A stretch of DNA of 8,146 nt from Actinomycetes bacterium (GTDB taxonomy: Bacteria > Actinomycetota > Acidimicrobiia > Acidimicrobiales > Palsa-688), in assembly GCA_021827225.1 (NCBI GenBank), contig JAKAXG010000171.1, forward strand, positions 1 to 8,146. The letters run 5' to 3'. The notes under the pieces are model-generated. The model saw only the letters and a program-made list of their open reading frames with translations. It was not told the DNA's origin and ran no database searches. The translations under genes and the position numbers were made by a program. How positions within the stretch are numbered: position 1 is the first letter of the stretch; each line of letters starts with the position of its first letter. Positions 5,598-8,146 of the stretch are shown piece after piece.

Positions 5598-6527
5598 GTG
5601 GCGGTCCGGCTGGACGGCCCCGGCCCGGTCGGGGTGCCGGCCCTGTTTCCGGCCGTGGTGGCGGGCGTCGGATCCCCCGGCCGGGGCCCGGCCCCCGGCG
5701 CGGACGTGCTACTCACCGAGATCCCCGACCCGCCGGCGCCGTGGATCCACGTCCCGGACAGCGGCGCCGCGGTGGAGTTCCTGGCCGAACGGGTGGAGGC
5801 CTTCCCGCTGGCCGCCGTGGCCCTGGTCCAGCTCCTGCGCCTGGGCGCCGGCCGCTCCGCCGATGAGGGCCTGGCCCTCGAGTCGCTCGTCTACTCCACC
5901 CTGCAGGCGGGACCGGAGTTCAAGGCGTGGAGGGCCGCCCGGGCCGCTCCTTTGTCCGGGGCCGGGACCGGTGACAGCCCGGTGGTGGTGGAACGGCGGG
6001 GCCAGCGGCTGAAGCTGACCCTCAACCGGCCCGAGGTGCACAACGCCTACAACCGGGCCATGAGGGACGCCCTCTGCGAAGCCCTCTCCGTGGCCGCCCT
6101 GGACACCGGATTGGAGGTCGAGCTGGCCGGGCGGGGCCCGTCGTTCTGCAGCGGGGGGGATCTCACCGAGTTCGGTACCGCCCCCGACCCGGCCACCTCC
6201 CATCTGGTCCGCACCGGCCGCAGCCCGGCCCGGCTGCTGGCCGGACTGGCCGCCCGGGTCACCGCCAACATCCACGGCGCCTGCGCCGGTTCCGGGATCG
6301 AGTTGCCCGCCTTCGCCGGCGCCGTCCGGGCCGGTCCCGACACCCGGATCTGGCTGCCCGAGCTGTCCATGGGGCTGATCCCCGGCGCCGGCGGGACGGT
6401 CAGCCTGGCCGGGCGCATCGGCCGGCACCGGACCGCCTGGCTGGCCCTTTCGGGCCGGCCCATCGACGCCATCACGGCCCACCGGTGGGGCCTGGTCGAC
6501 GAGCTGTCAGACCCGCAGGGCCAGTGA
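5598..6527 (+). CDS. Enoyl-CoA hydratase/isomerase (crotonase) family protein with N-terminal extension
   Basis: Likely acyl-CoA-processing enzyme of the crotonase superfamily. From the GTG at 5598 it has 309 residues. About 130 N-terminal residues form an extra region (helical AAVEFLAERVEAFPLAAVALVQLLR, then ESLVYSTLQAGPEFKAW). The crotonase core starts near 138 (LKLTLNRPEVHNAYN). Oxyanion-hole elements are FCSGGDL (183-189) and HGACAGSGIEL (226-236). Glu235 and Glu255 (in LPELSMGLIPGAGGT) match the two catalytic glutamates of classical hydratases, so hydratase chemistry is plausible. The core is short, ending soon after WGLVDEL, so the usual C-terminal helical domain is largely missing. The start is unresolved: the same frame is open back through the preceding stop codon region, without ATG, GTG or TTG, and encodes plausible sequence (RLVADFTAGLSDVPPPGGPL). 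It follows the LLM gene and overlaps the convergent acetyltransferase by 21 nt. Confidence 0.85.
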   Translation: MAVRLDGPGPVGVPALFPAVVAGVGSPGRGPAPGADVLLTEIPDPPAPWIHVPDSGAAVEFLAERVEAFPLAAVALVQLLRLGAGRSADEGLALESLVYSTLQAGPEFKAWRAARAAPLSGAGTGDSPVVVERRGQRLKLTLNRPEVHNAYNRAMRDALCEALSVAALDTGLEVELAGRGPSFCSGGDLTEFGTAPDPATSHLVRTGRSPARLLAGLAARVTANIHGACAGSGIELPAFAGAVRAGPDTRIWLPELSMGLIPGAGGTVSLAGRIGRHRTAWLALSGRPIDAITAHRWGLVDELSDPQGQ

Positions 6528-7490
6528 CGCGGCGGTGACCACGTCGTGCACCGCCTCCGCCAGGCTGCTGCGGATGGCGGGGTCGAGCAGGCCGGCGGCC
6601 CGCTCCGGATCCACCGACACCAGCACCAGGCCCGGCTCGTCGAAGCGGGTCTCGCCGCCTGCCTTGGCGAACACCCTGCGCATCGGGGTGTTGTCCTCCA
6701 TCACGTGGGCGTACAGCGACGCGATCCCCGCCTCCACGGCGGTGGCTCCCAGGGCCCCGAGCAGGAAGGTCCCCAGGCCCCGGCCCTGGTAGCGGTCCAC
6801 GGCGGTGAAGGCCATCTCGGCCGCGGGGTCGCCCGGCCGGCGCACGTAGCGGCCGGTGGCCATCCCGCCATGGGTTGCGACGTCCATCACCACCCAGGCG
6901 AAGTGGTCGACGTAGTCGATGTCGATCAGGTAGTCCACCAGGGCCGGCGAGGGGGTGCCGGCCGTGAAGAACCGGCGCCGGATGGAGTCCCTGGACAGGT
7001 TGTGGAGCGCCTGGTCCAGGGCCGGCCGGTCGGACGGCAGGAGTGGGCGGACCACCACGGCCGTCCCGTCCCCGAGCGACATGTGCACCGGCTTCAGGTC
7101 CTGGGCCAGCCGGGAGCTGGCCAGCCTCCTCAACCGGGACCGCACCGGCCCGATGCCGAGCATCCTCTCCAAGGCGTCGGCGCCCCCGCTCAGGAACCGG
7201 CACTCCTCGACGGCCGTGACGGTGGCCGACCGGGGCCGGCCCCGCAGCAGGGCCAGCTCACCGAGGATGGATCCCGGGCCGGCGTCGGCCAGGTGACGGC
7301 CCCGGAGGGTGACCGCCACCCGGCCCTCGATCAGCAGCCAGAACGTGCGGCCCGGTTCTCCCTCCCGGCCGAGGACCTGGCCCGGCCCGGCCCGGCCCGG
7401 CCTGGTCAGCCCGGCCAGTGCCTCCAGATCCGCCCCGGACGCGCCCTCCAGGAGGGGTAGGGCGGCCAGCGAGGCGAGCTCCGGGCTCAT
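6507..7490 (-). CDS. patA: Cyclic-nucleotide-regulated protein lysine acetyltransferase (Pat-like cNMP-GNAT fusion)
   Basis: Fusion of a cyclic-nucleotide-binding domain and a GNAT acetyltransferase, the architecture of mycobacterial Pat/KATmt (Rv0998, MSMEG_5458), which uses cAMP to control acetylation of acyl-CoA synthetases. The protein has 327 residues. The N-terminal domain (about 9-125) contains the phosphate-binding cassette GELALLRGRPRSATV with Glu78 and Arg87, the residues that contact the cyclic nucleotide. The GNAT domain (about 143-293) has the DYVDHFAWVV strand (192-201), AAEMAFTAVDRYQGRGLGTFL with Glu225 aligning to the catalytic glutamate of the family, and the acetyl-CoA loop QGRGLG (235-240). 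Length matches the mycobacterial proteins (~333). Start ATG 7490 is 10 nt after the HtrA-like stop, so the two are probably co-transcribed. The convergent neighbour is an acyl-CoA enzyme, but a functional link is inference. Confidence 0.9.
   Translation of the reverse strand: MSPELASLAALPLLEGASGADLEALAGLTRPGRAGPGQVLGREGEPGRTFWLLIEGRVAVTLRGRHLADAGPGSILGELALLRGRPRSATVTAVEECRFLSGGADALERMLGIGPVRSRLRRLASSRLAQDLKPVHMSLGDGTAVVVRPLLPSDRPALDQALHNLSRDSIRRRFFTAGTPSPALVDYLIDIDYVDHFAWVVMDVATHGGMATGRYVRRPGDPAAEMAFTAVDRYQGRGLGTFLLGALGATAVEAGIASLYAHVMEDNTPMRRVFAKAGGETRFDEPGLVLVSVDPERAAGLLDPAIRSSLAEAVHDVVTAASLALRV
7376..7405. repeat. Six-unit pentanucleotide repeat in the cNMP domain coding region
   Basis: CCTGG, four copies of CCCGG, and CCTGG run in tandem. 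It lies within the acetyltransferase gene and encodes the Pro/Gly/Arg/Ala-rich PGRAGPGQ segment near residues 31-38. A 5-bp unit could in principle slip and shift the frame, but the sequence here is in frame. It may simply be GC-rich low complexity. Confidence 0.5.
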
Positions 7491-7500
7491 CCCCGTTCGG

Positions 7501-8146
7501 TCAGGCGGCGGGCCCGTTGGCCAGGACGACCGTGGCCGAGTGGGTGGCCCCGCTGGGGCCGGTCCACTGGACCTGGACGCTGTCACCCGGGTGGTAGTGG
7601 CTGATCAGGTTGGTCAGCGAGCTCGGGGAGGTCACCGGCTGGCCGCCCAGGCCGGTTATCACGTCACCGCTGGTGATCCCCGCCCCGGCCGCCGGCCCGT
7701 TGGGGATGGTGCCGTTGATGGTCGCCCCCTGGGTGGTGGCCGCCGACGCCGAGGTGTCGACCTCCACCCCGAGGAAGGCGGTGGGCCCCAGGTGGACGTC
7801 CGCGGAGCTGTGGCCGGCCCGGATCTGGTTGGCGATGGCCATGGCCGAGTTGATCGGGATGGCGAATCCCTGGTTCCCCTGGGTCTGGAACGAGAAGCCG
7901 GTCGAGGCGGCGGTGTCCATGCCGATCACCTGGCCGGCGCTGTTGATCAGGGACCCGCCGGAGTCACCGGGCTGGATGTTGGCGTTGGTCTGGATCAGGC
8001 CGGTCAGCTTCTCGCTGGTCCCGTTGCTCTGGTCCTGGGCGGTGATGGACTGGTCGAGGGCGGTGACCTGGCCGACGGCGGTGCTGGGCGTACCGCCCAC
8101 CCCGCCGGCGTTGCCGATGCCGACCACCGCCTGGCCCACCGTCACC
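7501..8146 (-). CDS. HtrA-like serine protease with PDZ domain (5' end cut by window edge)
   Basis: C-terminal ~215 residues of a trypsin-like HtrA/DegP-family protease; actinobacterial members (PepD/HtrA) are secreted or membrane-anchored and handle envelope protein stress. Visible are the end of the protease domain, with TNANIQPGDSGGSLINSAGQVIGM carrying the catalytic serine in GDSGG, and GFAIPINSAM, typical of HtrA. A PDZ domain follows (about the last 95 residues), with FLGVEVD, GPAAGAGITSGDVITGLGGQPV and the PGDSVQVQW strand. The histidine and aspartate of the triad, and any signal peptide or membrane anchor, lie beyond the right edge. Many Ser/Thr/Gly/Ala residues suit an extracytoplasmic protein. 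The stop TGA (7503-7501) is 10 nt before the acetyltransferase start. Confidence 0.93.
   Translation of the reverse strand, partial: VTVGQAVVGIGNAGGVGGTPSTAVGQVTALDQSITAQDQSNGTSEKLTGLIQTNANIQPGDSGGSLINSAGQVIGMDTAASTGFSFQTQGNQGFAIPINSAMAIANQIRAGHSSADVHLGPTAFLGVEVDTSASAATTQGATINGTIPNGPAAGAGITSGDVITGLGGQPVTSPSSLTNLISHYHPGDSVQVQWTGPSGATHSATVVLANGPAA

Noticed and set aside
1..8146. CRISPR arrays, tRNA or rRNA genes, insertion sequences, phage or toxin-antitoxin genes
   Set aside because: I saw no phased spacer-repeat units, no tRNA-like cloverleaf arms, no transposase motifs and no terminal inverted repeats. Gene content and base composition look uniform across the window.

Overview
The window is GC-rich and densely coded. 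It looks like chromosomal DNA from an actinobacterium. The evidence is a SenX3/RegX3-type two-component pair, a PstS resembling the mycobacterial PstS1 (38-kDa antigen) type, an F420-dependent luciferase-like oxidoreductase, a fused cyclic-nucleotide-binding/GNAT protein acetyltransferase of the mycobacterial Pat type, and TANNNT boxes 6-7 nt from start codons, as expected for leaderless genes. The class cannot be fixed from this window; an uncultured or soil-type lineage such as Acidimicrobiia is a guess. I see no tRNA, rRNA, CRISPR array, insertion sequence or phage gene.

Left block (1-3.99 kb) is phosphate acquisition and sensing. On the minus strand, pstS (842-1999) is followed by pstC (1-840, cut by the left edge), and the two genes are separated by 1 nt. 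A perfect 12-bp stem-loop lies just inside pstC. Divergent from pstS, on the plus strand, are a PAS-containing SenX3-like histidine kinase (2211-3302) and a RegX3-like response regulator (3289-4002), which overlap by 14 nt. The 211-bp divergent spacer holds three GTTCA cores on an 11-bp lattice, a Pho-box-like operator oriented towards pstS. The likely circuit is that low phosphate activates the regulator, which switches on pstS-pstC and possibly its own operon.

Middle block (3.97-6.53 kb) looks like lipid or other small-molecule catabolism. A SnoaL-like/NTF2-fold protein (3975-4472, minus) is divergent from an F420-dependent LLM oxidoreductase (4507-5517, plus), which is followed by an enoyl-CoA hydratase/isomerase family gene (from about 5598 to 6527). 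The SnoaL and LLM genes appear to be leaderless, with two outward-facing -10 boxes flanking a perfect 10-bp palindrome.

Right block (6.5-8.15 kb, minus) holds the 3' part of an HtrA-like serine protease with a PDZ domain (7501 to the right edge), then, 10 nt downstream, the cNMP-binding/GNAT acetyltransferase (6507-7490). Both convergent gene pairs in the window overlap at their 3' ends, by 28 and 21 nt, leaving no room for conventional terminators.

Most genes belong to known families and I do not see a wholly new system. The points most worth following are the kinase's lack of any membrane segment, the phased Pho box, the pstC stem-loop, the symmetric leaderless divergent promoter, and the unresolved start of the crotonase gene.
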